A DNA stretch of 64,000 nucleotides from Epiperipatus broadwayi (Eukaryota; Onychophora; Udeonychophora; Euonychophora; Peripatidae): positions 5,723,998 through 5,787,997 of the forward strand of contig JAQFVV010000022.1 in the NCBI GenBank assembly GCA_028023455.1. The letters run 5' to 3'. Each line of letters begins with the position of its first letter. The first letter of the stretch is position 1. The translations under genes were made by a program, and so were the position numbers. Below the pieces are notes generated by a model that worked only from the letters and a program-made list of their open reading frames with translations, did not search any database and was not told the DNA's origin. Positions 21,798 to 33,469 of this stretch are shown in pieces.

Positions 21798-21952
21798 CAG
21801 TGTTTAAAATATAATAATAGAATATCTTCAATCTATTGTCAAAGCAGAACTCTGATAATGAATGCATCCTCATTAATTATCTGTGTGCTGTCTTGACAAC
21901 AGACTGAAAATATTTATTCTATTGTTATATTTTAAGCATTGGATGAGATCTT
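21798..21952. repeat. Foldback repeat, ~155 bp
   Basis: TTTAAAATATAATAATAGAATA on the left pairs with TATTCTATTGTTATATTTTAA on the right; the interior TTGTCAAAGCAGA/ TGTCTTGACAACAGA region also pairs partly. Related in layout to the foldback at 25707-25982 (both carry TTGTCAAAGCA and TTGACA blocks). Confidence 0.5.
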
Positions 21953-21959
21953 GCAGTTA

Positions 21960-24900
21960 TATATGATAACCAATATAGCTATATGCATATATATATATAT
22001 ATTGTAACTAAATAAAGTAACTCAAAAGGTCCATTGTAACATATTAAAGAGAAATTCAATTGTATATTAAAATATCATTGGATTTGTCAAAAATCCAAAT
22101 ATTATTAAAGTCTCAAATATTCTAATATTCATTGTAACTTAATAAAGATGATCAAACGATCCAAATGTATTAAATAATTAAGAAACGATTCAAATATAAA
22201 TATTTAGCTTAATAAACAAAAAGCATTGTAGCTTAAATTAAATTATGAGAAGAATACCTGAGTAGTGGCTTTTAAACAAAGAGATCAGACTGAGTTATCA
22301 GTCATATTAAGGGTTATTGGATTAAATGAAACATACTTCTATAATTAGATTTCTCAAGATATCACAATATCAATAATTATAAACAAATTATTAATAACAA
22401 CTATTATAACTCAGGTATATGGAAATCAAGTGAGTGAGTACACTAGTAACTCAGAAGTTTCTCAGATATACAGACTGTAGATTTTATCCACTTTCATTTC
22501 TTGGTTTGATGTTAAGTGCATATCCAAACAAATACCAAGTGAATATGGTCTAGCAGGGCGTCACTAGATTATTTGAATCTAGACACAGTTATATCTAATA
22601 ACCTTTCACATGTACCAGGTTTGGATCCCTTTGGTACCTTATTTCTTACAAAATGTATGATTTTGATTTTAGACCCATATCACTGTATGCTCTAATATTT
22701 AAGTAAACACCTAGGTAACATAAAACATCTTTAAACTGAAGTGGAATTCATTAGGCATAAATCATTTCTTAGATCTTAGCATAACAACTGTGTTTCAATA
22801 TTTTTTTTTATAAGTTTTACTAGCTCAGATTACTATTAATTTAGGATGGCAATTCACTCATCCTTGCATGAAATAGATGATGGGATGGTGGTTATAATAA
22901 TACTAAGAAATCACTAAATACTATGAAATCAATATTTATTTATGGCCTTTAAACATTTAAACAGCTCATTAATTAAAACATTGATGATGATGATGATGAT
23001 GATAATGATAATGATAATGACAATGGTTTCAACCACAGCTTTAGGACTAAGCCTAAACATAAAACCTAATTTTTATAAAGAAATTCATAATTATTGTTAA
23101 TCTTAGCATATTTAATCATATCTTAAACAACTAATATTCAACCATTGATGATGAATGATCACACTTGATAAAGACTACTCTTAATGAACTATATACGCCT
23201 CGTTTAATAACATAAACTAATATTTATTACTGCATTTCTAACATATACATAAAAATTTCTATATTTACATGAAAATTTATATTAACAATAACATCAATAA
23301 TCATAATCGACTGTTTTAAAATCATAACATTAAATTTTAAATTCTTCCCCCTTTCCCGTAAATGTATTTCAAAAGTATATTGTATTAAATTGGGTAACCA
23401 ATTTGTTAAAATGTTCCATCCACAAGAAAAGTATTTCATATAAAAAAAAAATATTCACTCATTGGCACACATACCTTATAATCTAACATGTAAGCAGAAT
23501 GTTAAATAAAAATGTTAGTAGAATTGAAAGAGCAAGTTTTATCGAACAAGTTTTAGATTATTTTCTCCCCCTCTCTTCTAAGCGCTGAAATGCTATATTT
23601 TCCTAAAACAAAATATTCTAATATTTTAATACTGCTTATTCACATTCACTTGCAAGTATACACATGTAAAATATTATTATGTATGTGTGCATTTTATCCC
23701 CATAATAACAAAAATATTATTTAAAACCAAAATAATAATACAAAAATTATTTTACACATTAATATTTCATAACTGTAAATTAATAAACAAATAATCTTGA
23801 TACATTCAGAATCATTTATGAAGCTCAAAGTTATTATTAGTAAGAAATTCTTGGTTTTAATCGATCTGAATTGTCTTTAAAAGTTCTTTAAATAAAATAT
23901 ACCACTTTATTACTAAATTTTTTATTAAGACTCTGATTTCATAAAGAAAATAGATATAAAAAGTCATATTACCGATCCTTTGTTTTGTGGCGAACTTCCA
24001 AGGGTTCAAATTTGTCTTGTATAATGTCTATATTTCTGCAGCTACCATTTCCATTTTATGTTGGAACAATCTCTTTCTTGAGGTGTATAATTGTTTGATG
24101 ATGATGATTCAAATACGGTTATTTGCTTTAGTGGACAATTCAGAAATTCTTATACCGATTTTAAATTTTTCCATTCAGCATGATTCTCGTCGTGGATGAA
24201 ATACAGCAGTTGTTTTCACATTGTAATTTTTCTGGGGTTCAAACTCAGTTACTGGAACCATTAATTGGATTCGATGATTAATATTTATCAGTAGATTAAT
24301 TCATCTTTCTGATCTCTTTCGAATGCAGGTGAATGTTTTCTTCTTTCCAGCTAAAAACATCTTATTTCTCTGGTCAGTTGAAAGGTGTAGAATATTATTT
24401 TTCAGACAAGACATCTTTTCCTTCCTATATGATCTGCGGCTCTGCGCGACGGTCAGGTAAAAGATGAGACATATATATAATTTTTCTACCCCGTCATTCT
24501 ATTTTTAACATTCAAAACTTGATATAAAAAAAAATGATTTAAAAAAAAAAATTATCTAGCAGAACTACAAATGTTTGTCTGCTTTAGTTTCAATAATTTT
24601 TAAAAAGTCTCTCTCACAATATATTATAATAACAATAATCTAATAGCTCAACTGATTTTCCAGACTGCTTTTATATCCGATTTTTGAGTCAACTCACCCA
24701 ATTAGAATGATAGCGTGAATTGCTATTTTTGACCAACTCAAAAAATCACACACCTGTTTTTCAGACACTTTTGTCTTAAAAAAAAATAGACTTAATTCTC
24801 TTTCCTTTTTCACGTATATCTGTAATATCTAAAATTGGAGTTTCTTTCCTTTAATCTTAAGATGAGACAATTTCAAAATTAGAGTTCCCACCAAGCTTAA

Positions 24901-25700
24901 GCTCCCAAAATGACAAACAATCATTTATAAAAACAAAATTGCTACAAAAACAGATATCTGATTCAACAGATTTTTTCCCCTTAACACAAAATTGTAAAAA
25001 AAATAATTTGACAGATTTAACCCTTCTTCCTTTCAATATATAATAAATGTAAATTTCTGTATGTAATGTACACACATACTTTATCATTTCAAATCATTCA
25101 TAAACTGTCATTACAATAATCTAATTGCCAGCTTAGTAATTATAACCCCAATATTTAAAATTAAATCTGTAACTTTTAAATCCCAATTACAATTATAGAA
25201 AAGCAAAAATAGAAGTATAGAATAAGATATTAAAATTGATCAAGCATAGGTTAGTTTTAAAGAAAGTTAAAATGTTTAATATTTGAAATATAAAACAATT
25301 AAATAGCTTTGCCTAGATATGTGTAACTTTGCTTTTTAGCAGAAAAATTTAATATTGAATAGTTTAAATGTGTGTATTACCTTTCTATCAACACACAAAC
25401 AAATAAAGAATATAATTGTTGACCCACTCTCTTTCTGTCTAAACCTTTTAGAATTGGATCTTGTAGGGTTTAAACTTGGATGCCTTACAGCTTCCTTTAT
25501 TGTTATATAAAAATGTGATGATGATTTTGGTTTTACATTTTCTTACATGCACATTACTATAAATTTAGCTAATGACTAAACTGTAATGGCACAATATATA
25601 TATATATATATGTGTGTGTGTGTTTATTTCATGTTTAAAGAGGTTTATTTAAACTTCATTGTATCAATATTTCATACTCTGTAGTCAAGTTGCAATCTTT
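21960..25700. other. Spacer, no gene recognised
   Basis: AT-rich. (TA)n at 21989-22002, a (GAT)n-type microsatellite at 22983-23022, and diverged repeats of an AACTTAATAAAGATGATCAA type at 22000-22200. A slightly less AT-rich part at 23970-24480 has CTGCGGCTCTGCGCGACGG near 24434 but no open frame or known motif. Confidence 0.4.
22983..23022 (+). repeat. (GAT)n / (AATGAT)n microsatellite
   Basis: Seven GAT triplets followed by AATGAT-type hexamers. RTE-type LINE copies often end in such triplets, but no RTE sequence is visible upstream. Confidence 0.7.
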
Positions 25701-25706
25701 AAGTGT

Positions 25707-25982
25707 CCATATATATTCAATGGACCATTAGTAAGAATGGCATTTCCATTCTTGCTATTAAAAGGTGTGAAGGTTGCCTTGACAGCAGTGACAGATATTG
25801 ATTACTATATTTTACTGTAAATGTTTAGGTGGTTACTGGTTGGAATCTAATTATTATATATATATCAGACAACACTTAGACAATACTAATATCAATAACA
25901 ACCAACAATCCTGTTGTCAAAGCAACCTCCTTTTGACAATAATGGTAGAATTCCATTTTATTTATGGTTCAATATATATATA
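25707..25982. mobile_element. Foldback element, ~276 bp
   Basis: TATATATTCAATGGACCATT on the left faces TTTATGGTTCAATATATATA on the right; inner GAATGGCATTTCCATTC, AAAAGGTGTGAAGGTTGC and CTTGACAGCAG pair with TAGAATTCCATTTTA, GCAACCTCCTTTTGAC and CTGTTGTCAAAG. The centre is near 25850. 31900-32035 (CAGTCAACACATAGACAA, GTTATCAAGGTAA) is one diverged arm of the same family. Confidence 0.6.
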
Positions 25983-26159
25983 CACACATAAAAACAAGAT
26001 TTATCTTATTAATCCTTGCAGTAAGCACTACTAAGATACTTTAAAATCTGTCAGTTAATATTTACTACCAAAATCACACTTTTCTTTATGTTTGCCATAA
26101 TATCATATAAATACAATTTATCCAAACTTCAAACACTTTTTAGCAAAACTTTATTTGTA

Positions 26160-26205
26160 CATACACCTACGTTTCAACTGACCTGCAGGCCTCTTCAGAG
26201 CTATG
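26160..26205 (-). ncRNA. Hammerhead-like motif in the left PLE arm
   Basis: Minus strand: CAUA and GCU, then CUGAAGA (fits CUGANGA), a stem II region GGCCUGCAGGUCAGUU, GAAA, then C directly followed by GUA, and GGU with UAUG closing stem I after a bulged G. A zero- or one-pair stem III is typical of PLE hammerhead variants. Stem II pairing is imperfect, so activity is doubtful. Confidence 0.45.
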
Positions 26206-26747
26206 ATATAATGAACAAAATAAAAAAATATAACTAATAATAAAAAAAAAACTAAAAAAAAAACAAAAAAAACAACAACATAAAATATATATATTAAAAA
26301 AGTGAAATAAATAATCAAACCCAAATAAAACAATTAATATAAAATAAAATGTACTACATAAATAAAAAATAAATATAAATTATACATGTGTATTCTTAAC
26401 TTTATACATATATACATTCAAGAACAACTATTAATCTAAATATTATCTATTTTATTATTATTAACAATCTACTAATTATCTCTATTTTTTATAAACTTAA
26501 ACTTTATGATTAGTAACTAAAATTCTTTTAATTTTAAATCATATTTATTATTTTCTTACTCATTCTTCTTTTAAAATTAATATTTTATATTTATAATTAT
26601 TGCTGAATATTTAAAACCTATAAACTTTATAATCTTTACACTTACTAAGGTTATTTTGATTTTCTAAATAAAAAAATGAAAAATTGTTTTTTTCAAAAAA
26701 TTATCTTATACCCTAGCTCCCTCTATTACATATTATTTAAACTAAAT

Positions 26748-26995
26748 ATATATCCCCTACAACTTTTTATTTATATATTTTATATTATTTATTTTTTACA
26801 CTTTAACTTTTATTATTATTATATAATACTCATAAATTTATATTATACTTCTTTATATGTTTTTATATATATATATTCCCTACAACTTTATTTACATATA
26901 TACTTTTTTATTTTATATACTTTAACTTTTATCATTATTTTTATATAATTCTTATAAATTTTTATTATACTGTTTTATATGTAAATATTATGCTA
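26748..26995 (+). repeat. Tandem duplication, about 125 bp x 2
   Basis: TATATATCCCCTACAACTTT at about 26747 and TATATATTCCCTACAACTTT at about 26871 open two near copies that both continue through TTTATATTATT/TTTTATATACTTTAACTTTTAT and end in TTATTATACT...TTTATATG. It lies in the PLE centre and is low in complexity. Confidence 0.6.
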
Positions 26996-27139
26996 AGTTT
27001 ATTAATTTTTTATTTATTTAATATCTATAAATATACCCAAATTTATACTCCTATTTAACCTAACCATTTTTTAACATCCCCAACTTATTTATAAACAATT
27101 ATCTCTTTATATATTTACCTCTATATATCTTATTTAATA

Positions 27140-27500
27140 ATTATGACTATACCAATCTCACCCTAATCCCAGAATCTCTATTAAATTCTGGTTTTATCTT
27201 TCTTATTAATATAGCTTCTTTTATTTTCCTTTCTTTAATACTTTTTGTATATAACTTCATTTTTATTGAACTTTGTGTAAATTTGTGTCCTGTTTCTTTT
27301 GTATGTATATATATATTGGTGATTTATTATCTGCCATTTGTTGTTTTAATCTTGTTTTTATAGAATTTTTTGTTTCTCCCATATATTTGTTATCAATCCC
27401 ACTATCTAGACATTGTTTGCATTTTATCATATATACTCCATTAATTATTTCTTTATTATCTTTATTATATCCTATGTATTTGTTATCTATCAAATTTAAT
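27140..27500 (-). pseudogene. PLE GIY-YIG endonuclease fragment
   Basis: The open segment 27493-27263 includes GVYMIKCKQC (GIY half of the motif), NKYMGETKNSIKTRL (YIG half with I to M, then the conserved arginine helix), and a QKKQDTNLHK end. In a following frame, about 27260-27150 gives KERKIKEAILIRKIKPEFNR, the C-terminal helix where PLE endonucleases read E-A-I-L-I-R. The Cys pair between the two halves is usual in EN-bearing PLEs. A frame change near 27255 and the absence of the RT domain make it a relic. Confidence 0.8.
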
Positions 27501-27631
27501 GTTTTCTTTTTTATTAACTATTTTTGTATTAATTATTCTTTTGTATCTTTTATTAATCTTCTTTATAATTTTGTTAAACTTATTCACTATACTATTGTTT
27601 TTATTCCTATATCTTAGTAAGTGTAAAGATT

Positions 27632-27737
27632 TGTCTTGCATTGGTGGTCGAGTGGTCAGTGCGACTGCCTTGCACTTGCAGGCAGTTGCCCGGGTTGCGG
27701 GTTCGCGTCCTGGCTGATGCTATGACACTTAAAAAAA
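27632..27737 (+). mobile_element. tRNA-derived SINE, copy 2 (106 bp), in the right PLE arm
   Basis: Starts TGTCTTGCATTGGTGGTCGA (A-box-like TGGTCGAGTGG), has an ACTGCC/GGCAGT anticodon stem region and CGGGTTCGCGTCC in the T arm, and ends GATGCTATGACACTT plus A7-8. A 12-bp direct repeat AGTGTAAAGATT flanks it (27620-27631, 27738-27749). The opposite PLE arm (about 26630-26650, reverse complement) has the uninterrupted AGTGTAAAGATTATAAAG, i.e. the empty site. Closest to copy 4 at 56056. Confidence 0.9.
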
Positions 27738-28115
27738 AGTGTAAAGATTATAAAGTTTATAGGTTTTAAATATTCAGTAATAATAATAAATATAAAATAT
27801 TAATTTTAAAAGAAAAATGAGTAAGAAAATAATAAATATTATGATTTAAAATTAAAAAAATTTTAGTTACTAATCATAAAGTTTAAGTTTATGAAGAATA
27901 GAGATAATTAGTAGATTGTTAATAATAATAAAATAGATAATATTTAGATTAATAGTTGTCCTTGAATGTATATATGTATAAAGTTAAGAATACACATGTA
28001 TAATTTATATTTATTTTTTATTTATGTAGTACATTTTATTTTATATTAATTGTTTTATTTGGGTTTGATTATTTATTTCAGTTTTTTAATATATATATTT
28101 TATTTTGTTTTTTTT

Positions 28116-28118
28116 TAG

Positions 28119-28151
<33 letters not shown>
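28116..28151 (+). repeat. (ATT)n microsatellite
   Basis: About ten ATT triplets inside the right PLE arm; the left arm lacks the expansion. Confidence 0.8.
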
Positions 28152-28194
28152 GGTGTTATTATATAGTTATGTTTTTTTATTTTGTTCATTATAT

Positions 28195-28240
28195 CATAGC
28201 TCTGAAGAAGACTGCAGGTCAGTCAAAACGTAGGTGTATG
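28195..28240 (+). ncRNA. Hammerhead-like motif in the right PLE arm
   Basis: Inverted counterpart of the motif at 26160-26205: CATA and GCT, CTGAAGA, a hairpin GACTG/CAGTC, then AAAA (GAAA altered), C followed by GTA, GGT and TATG. Core loss suggests it is inactive. Confidence 0.4.
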
Positions 28241-28306
28241 TACAAATAAAGTTTTGCTAAAAAGTGTTTGAAGTTTGGATAAATTGTATTTATTAATATT
28301 TACTAC

Positions 28307-30129
28307 TTAAAAATATGCTTATTTATATGTTTTGCATTTTCACAGAAGATTGCATATTAGCATATTTATTGTAAAAAATGAATATTTATCTTAGTACAGC
28401 TAATGAATCCACAATTATTGAGAGTGGCAACATTTGATATAATACTACTTTGTATATTTTAATATTACTAATTTTTTTATCTTATTTTTTCCCCTCCTTT
28501 TATTTCATTATCTTTTCTGCATTGGTTATATTAGTTCTAATATAAATAGTAATGACATTTAATAGTCCATTACATAAACTATACAATGCAATATCTTTTA
28601 TGAAATTCTTCAATTCGATTAATAGTTGCCGTCTTCCTTAGAGAGTGCAATCTTTTAAACTATTTTTATGAAACTTTTGATAAAATAAAAAAATAGTATT
28701 TAGAATTTTATAGTCTGAGGAAACTATTGTATAGATAAAACTGTCAGTTGGATTGAAGAATATAATAAGGATTAAAATATTGGGCTAAATATATAAAGAA
28801 ATCTTAAATAGTATTACTCTTTATATAAAAAACCTTCAGTATGTGTAGAATGAATACTAGTCTTTGTTTTACACCATACAAATCATGCCACCAAAAAAAT
28901 TTATTGGCCAATAGCTTTTGCATTATATATATTTTTCAATAAACCAGAGTCTCCACAGCCGCACCTAGAACAAAACATTAGAAATTCAATTAATATATAT
29001 TAATGGCGGCACAGCTCTTCAAAGTTCGGTGCAGTGATAAATTGGCAGATTACGAAGCTTAAGGAATATGAATTGTGTCTCGACTTTGTAACATTCAGTG
29101 CTCAAATTTCTTATGAATTTCCAAGTACACTATTTGATTACTTATTTAATTATTTAAGAATGATATAATATATTGTAATTAACCAAGCAATATTTCAGTC
29201 AATGGTGGAAATCTTGACTTAGGTAGGTTTAACATCTGCGAATGGTTAAACGTATCCATCCACGGTAGAGATATATATTAATGATGAATAAACTGATTCA
29301 AATTCATTTTATTCTGTCATAATATTACGAAATAAATTATTTCTTTGAAATAAATTATTGCTTTAACTTAAATAGAGGTTTAAAAGAAGCAGATAAATAA
29401 CAATATAACTTTTTAATTTATCGCGAATAAAAGCAATGATTTACATTTTCATGCCGACTATGTTTTTATTTTTATTTTCCATTCGTAAACAAAACAAAAT
29501 TGGATCAATGCCTTCGCCTAGGATTAACAGCTGGAATTATAAATGAAAAATTCAACTTTGATATTTTAAATGTTTAAAAAATTATATAATCATTCAATTA
29601 TATTTATATAAAAATGTGCGTAAACAATAAAATAATAAATACTTTTGCATTTTTTTCAACCCACATTTTAAACATTTAAAAAAAGTTAATATAGAAATAA
29701 AATTATATAAGTACTTATATTGTTTTTGTATTTTAATATTATTTTATAAAAAAAAAAAATTAGCTTATATCACAATCATATACTGTAGTTTTATTATATA
29801 TATTAGTAGCCATTATTAATAGAGAGATTAGCATGAGAAAGAAAAAAATAAAACTGACTGATTTCTATGATAACGATAAACTAATTTATGAAACACGAAT
29901 ATTTCATATTGATTTTTTAATCTCTCTATTTGACATTTTACACTTTTTTTTTTCTGCAGTAAATTTTTTATTTCTAAAAATCTTCATTTCCTCAACTATT
30001 GTCTTTATCCATTATATTCTAGCCTCAGTATTATCTTTTCAATGAAAACAATCAATCTTGGATGTCTTTATCTTTCTTATTGCATTACCAAATCCATATA
30101 ATAGTAATATCGTTTTATTTTTTTATTAC
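28307..30129. other. Spacer, one dispersed repeat
   Basis: AT-rich without recognised genes. 29000-29145 holds copy 1 of a dispersed repeat described separately. 28940-29000 (CCAGAGTCTCCACAGCCGCA) is less AT-rich but unassigned. Confidence 0.4.
29000..29145 (+). repeat. Dispersed repeat with a TTCTTATGAATTT end, copy 1
   Basis: Shares a 3' half with 47190-47372 and 55560-55742: a CAGTGCTCAAATTTCTTATGAATTT...CA-TTTGATTA-TTATT-type ending, broken here as TTCAGTGCTCAAATTT, CTTATGAATTT and TTTGATTACTTATTT. Upstream all three have AGT-GCAGTGATA-like words. Family unknown; a SINE or a LINE 3' end would fit. Confidence 0.55.
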
Positions 30130-31590
30130 GTACTTATTATAAGATTTATGCTTCTGCTGCAATATGTCCCAAGATTTTTTTCAAATATAAAACTGCCTAA
30201 AGAGAATGAACCATTATGGTTAATGGTGGATTTCAAGGGGGCATTTTATTATGAATTGTGTTGATTAATTGAGAAAATGCTACAAGAAATCCTTGGTTTT
30301 GGTAAATATACAATATGTTTATCATTTGATTTTGTTAGTAAAATCTGTAACATTATGATTGATTTTAGTGACATAATATGTACTCTAATTGATTGAATAG
30401 CATCTATTGAAATTATTTTCATGTTAAGTTTAAAAATGTTAATGTGAAAATAATAAAATTTATAATTAAAACATTAAGCTTCATTGATAAAAATATTTAT
30501 GAAGTTTTTAAGAAGGATTTTTATAAAATGGGCAATGGCTGGCCAATGTGTTTACCTACTGTTGCTCAAATAAGTAATTTTGTAATTTCTACATATAAAG
30601 AAAATATTATGAAAAAAGAATGTTATCAAAAAAAATTACTATATATTATCGATAGGTCAATGATGTTTTTGCATGTGGCAGGCCAAATACAATTAAAGAG
30701 TTGTTTAAAGAATTAAATAATTTAAATGGCTTAAAATGGATAAAAACAGATGAAAATTTAATGTTCATTCAGTTTCTTGATCTTAAAATAACTAGAAGTC
30801 AATGTAAGCTGGATTTCTGTATGGCCATTAAACCAACAGAAAAAAGAGGTTATATTCCATATAAATCAAGAGTGTCAATGTCACATAAAATGGAAGGTTT
30901 GGAGTCCCTTATTTAGAAATAATAGCTTTGTAAATACTCATCGGATAAAGATAAAAATATTGAAATGTATTCAAATGAATTGTTAAATGTTGGCTACAAT
31001 TATAATCATATATATAATGTTATTGAAAAATTTAATACAAAATATAAGAATAAAAAAATTAATAATAATATTTATTCCCCTGCTAATAAAAAATATGAAT
31101 ATCAATGTCATATATTTCGAATGATCAAGTAAATTTTATAAGGAAAATTTATAAAGGTATATGTGCCATTGCATTTTTCGTACCTCTGACATTAAACAAA
31201 TTAATAAATAACTAAATATAAATCTCATTTATAAATAAAAATTGCATCATTATAAATGGATTTTTGGTGTGGTAGTGGATATATAGGGGAATCGAGATGT
31301 ATATTGGAAAAAAGAACTAAAGAGTACTTGCTGTTAATAAAAAGGGTTCAGAAAATGAAACAAAATTGCAAAGTAAATAATAATGTTTCAGCATCCTTTT
31401 TTACAACCATAATAAGTCATGTGTTTATGGTTTTAACTTCAATTATAATAATGTAAAAATATTGCAAATTGAAAAAAATAACAACAAAAGAAAAATAAAG
31501 GAAGCTATGCTAATGTACCAGTACAAACAATATTTAATCAACAGGCAAGCAGCAAACATTAATATCACAGAATTGTGGAAAGGTTAGCCT
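30130..31590 (+). mobile_element. Penelope-like retroelement copy 2, heavily decayed
   Basis: Plus-strand relative of the element at 2674-4319. Matching parts in order: SAAICPKIF (about 30145), IDFKGAFYYELC-type block (to 30264), GFGKYTI (about 30296), IDKNIYEVFKKDFYKM with WPMCLPTVAQI (30444-30716 frame), FIQFLDLKITRSQCKLDFC (30701-30916), then CGSGYIGESRCILEKRTKEY of the GIY-YIG domain (31256-31456), and INRQAANINITELWKG at the C-terminus (about 31540-31590). Stops and frameshifts occur throughout, more than in copy 1. A downstream stretch at 32095-32145 carries a PLE-end-like motif. Confidence 0.85.
31256..31590 (+). pseudogene. PLE GIY-YIG endonuclease relic (copy 2)
   Basis: Open segment of 66 codons with YIGES and the R-x-K-E helix, then a frame change; the last part reads KEAMLMYQYKQYLINRQA in another frame. 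It is homologous along its length to 2674-3051. Confidence 0.75.
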
Positions 31591-31764
31591 TTCAATGCAT
31601 TAGTTGACAAAGATTATGAGGATAGTCAAAAGCACTCCTAAGTGGATAAAATTTTTAAAGTTATACTTTACATATATCTGACTACTGTATTTATAAATAT
31701 TCAATTATAAAATTATGTATATTGATTTGAAGAAATACAGACATCGAATTATAATATATATATA

Positions 31765-32145
31765 TCATTAGAAACCAGTCAACACTTAAATAGTCAATTC
31801 TAACATTACAGATTGCAAATATAATTTTCAAATTGCACCCAAAGTATTACTTAAATAATAAGTGTAATCATGCTCAAGGTTAAATGAATTTATAAGTAAC
31901 CATTAGAAACCAGTCAACACATAGACAATCCCAATATAGATAACAATCAAAAATTTCAAACTGTTATCAAGGTAATCTTTTTAGCAATAGAGGTGAAGTG
32001 CTACTCTACTAATGGTCCTATACATATATTATGTTAAATATATATATATATTAAGGTACATGTTAATGGAGAGGCATAGAATTGTAAAATTTATTATTTT
32101 TATATTTATATATTATAGCTCTGATGAAGATTATTAGTTACTTGA
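31765..32145 (+). repeat. Tandem duplication and PLE-end-like motif downstream of PLE copy 2
   Basis: CATTAGAAACCAGTCAACAC occurs at about 31768 and 31901 (133-bp period). From 32095, TATAGCTCTGATGAAGATTA then CTTGAAACTGTA gives CUGAUGA and GAAA in the positions seen at the ends of the PLE at 26069-28292, whose arms read ATAGCTCTGAAGA. Stem II pairing is poor. It may be the terminal repeat of PLE copy 2. Confidence 0.4.
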
Positions 32146-32200
32146 AACTGTAAAAAGGTTTTGTCAAGATAACAATTAAAAATTTAGCATTGTAAGACAT

Positions 32201-33469
32201 GTTTAAAGAAATTAATATTTGTTTAATTGTAACATTTAAATATACTGAAATTTATTCAGTGCAATTTCAAAAATCCTGAAAGAAAAGTTGGTACACCAAA
32301 AAGTCTGTCTACACTGTATTCATCTGGAACTAATATTCCCAGACTTTTCAGTAATTTAAGATGATTAAGTGCTATTTGTGCTAAGAATAGAGTTATATTT
32401 TGAACAAGTTATACAAGCTATAGTCATCAACATTGCATTTTTACTTTTTAATTAATTCATAATTTCTATCTTCATTTGACTTTATAGATAAAATAGCACT
32501 GTATTGATTCAGATATTATCATTCAATGCAAATGAAATGCATTCATAATTTGAAAAAAATAGTAAAAAGAATCTGTTTCTGAATTATAAGTTGAAGCTGA
32601 TATCTTCCCTGTTTCTTTCTTATTTGACCAGAAGTAAAGATAGAACAGATAAAGTTTCGCAGCATCCTAAATTGCTGCTCTTCTGTGTATGGATCATCAG
32701 AAGCTGTAAAGTGTGTGTATGTATATATATAAATAAATAAACAAAGATTAAGTTATATACACAATTTGTTGATTATTTATTCATGTTGAAAACAAAATAA
32801 TAATTGTCTATTTAATGATTTAAATGTCTTTAATGCAAAATTAAAAAGACCAAAACTGTTAAGAAGCATATTATTAACAGTTTATATTCCTAATCTTCAA
32901 AAACATTTTAATGAATTTAAATTAGAATATGCAAATTATTTTAAAATACTGACTTTAAAGATCACTCAAATTTGACTAAATCAATGAGAAGATAACTATT
33001 ACTCTCAGAAACATTACAATGAATTTAAATTAAAACTTTCAAATTGTTTACAATATTAACAGATTAAAAAAATGCTCAGATTTGACTGAAATCAATGAGA
33101 AGATAATTATTATTCTATTATTAAGAACTATAAAAAGTAATTTGATAGTATAAAAAAACAGCAATATTACTAACAAATTTTCTATTGAGACAAGACAATA
33201 TATGAAGAAAAGAAAAAATATAAACATTTTAAACAAATATTCCTTAAGAGTAATTGAATATCAAGGGTTTTGTAAAATGATACAAAAAGGAGTTTTAATG
33301 ATAAAAAATATATAATTTTAAACTGAACTAGAAAGGTATATAAGTGAATAGAAGTTTCAAAAGTATAAAATGACATATTGGTATTGGATGGAAAATTGTT
33401 TTAGTAATAAGAAAAAGAATAATATTTTAACTACAAGAGAGATGCTATCATGAAATACATGGCAAAGTC
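32201..33469. other. Spacer, no gene recognised
   Basis: AT-rich. A CATTACAATGAATTTAAATTA block and variants recur around 32905, 33012 and 33100, suggesting old duplication of about 110 bp. Nothing else recognised. Confidence 0.35.

Larger units (their letters stand above)
26069..28292 (-). mobile_element. Penelope-like element with long inverted arms and a 14-bp target duplication
   Basis: Arms of about 540-560 bp face each other: 26108-26655 and, inverted, 27611-28292 (the latter interrupted by a SINE). The left arm carries, in order, ACACTTTTTAGCAAAACTTT, a CACCTACGTTTCAACTGACC block, CTTTATACATATATACATTC and AATCTTTACACTTACTAAGG; each has its inverted partner on the right. TTAATATTTACTAC occurs at 26055-26068 and 28293-28306, a likely target duplication. 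The centre holds a GIY-YIG fragment on the minus strand (27140-27500) and a tandem duplication. PLEs are known to carry terminal repeats in direct or inverted order. The RT domain is missing, so this is a deletion derivative. Confidence 0.75.

Noticed and set aside
26676-26948. 90-codon open frame
   Set aside because: Falls in the low-complexity tandem duplication of the PLE centre; translation is I/L/Y/F-only in character.
27653-27717. Protein-coding end of the 72-codon frame reading through GGRVVSATAL
   Set aside because: This part of the frame is the SINE itself; the reading frame is fortuitous.
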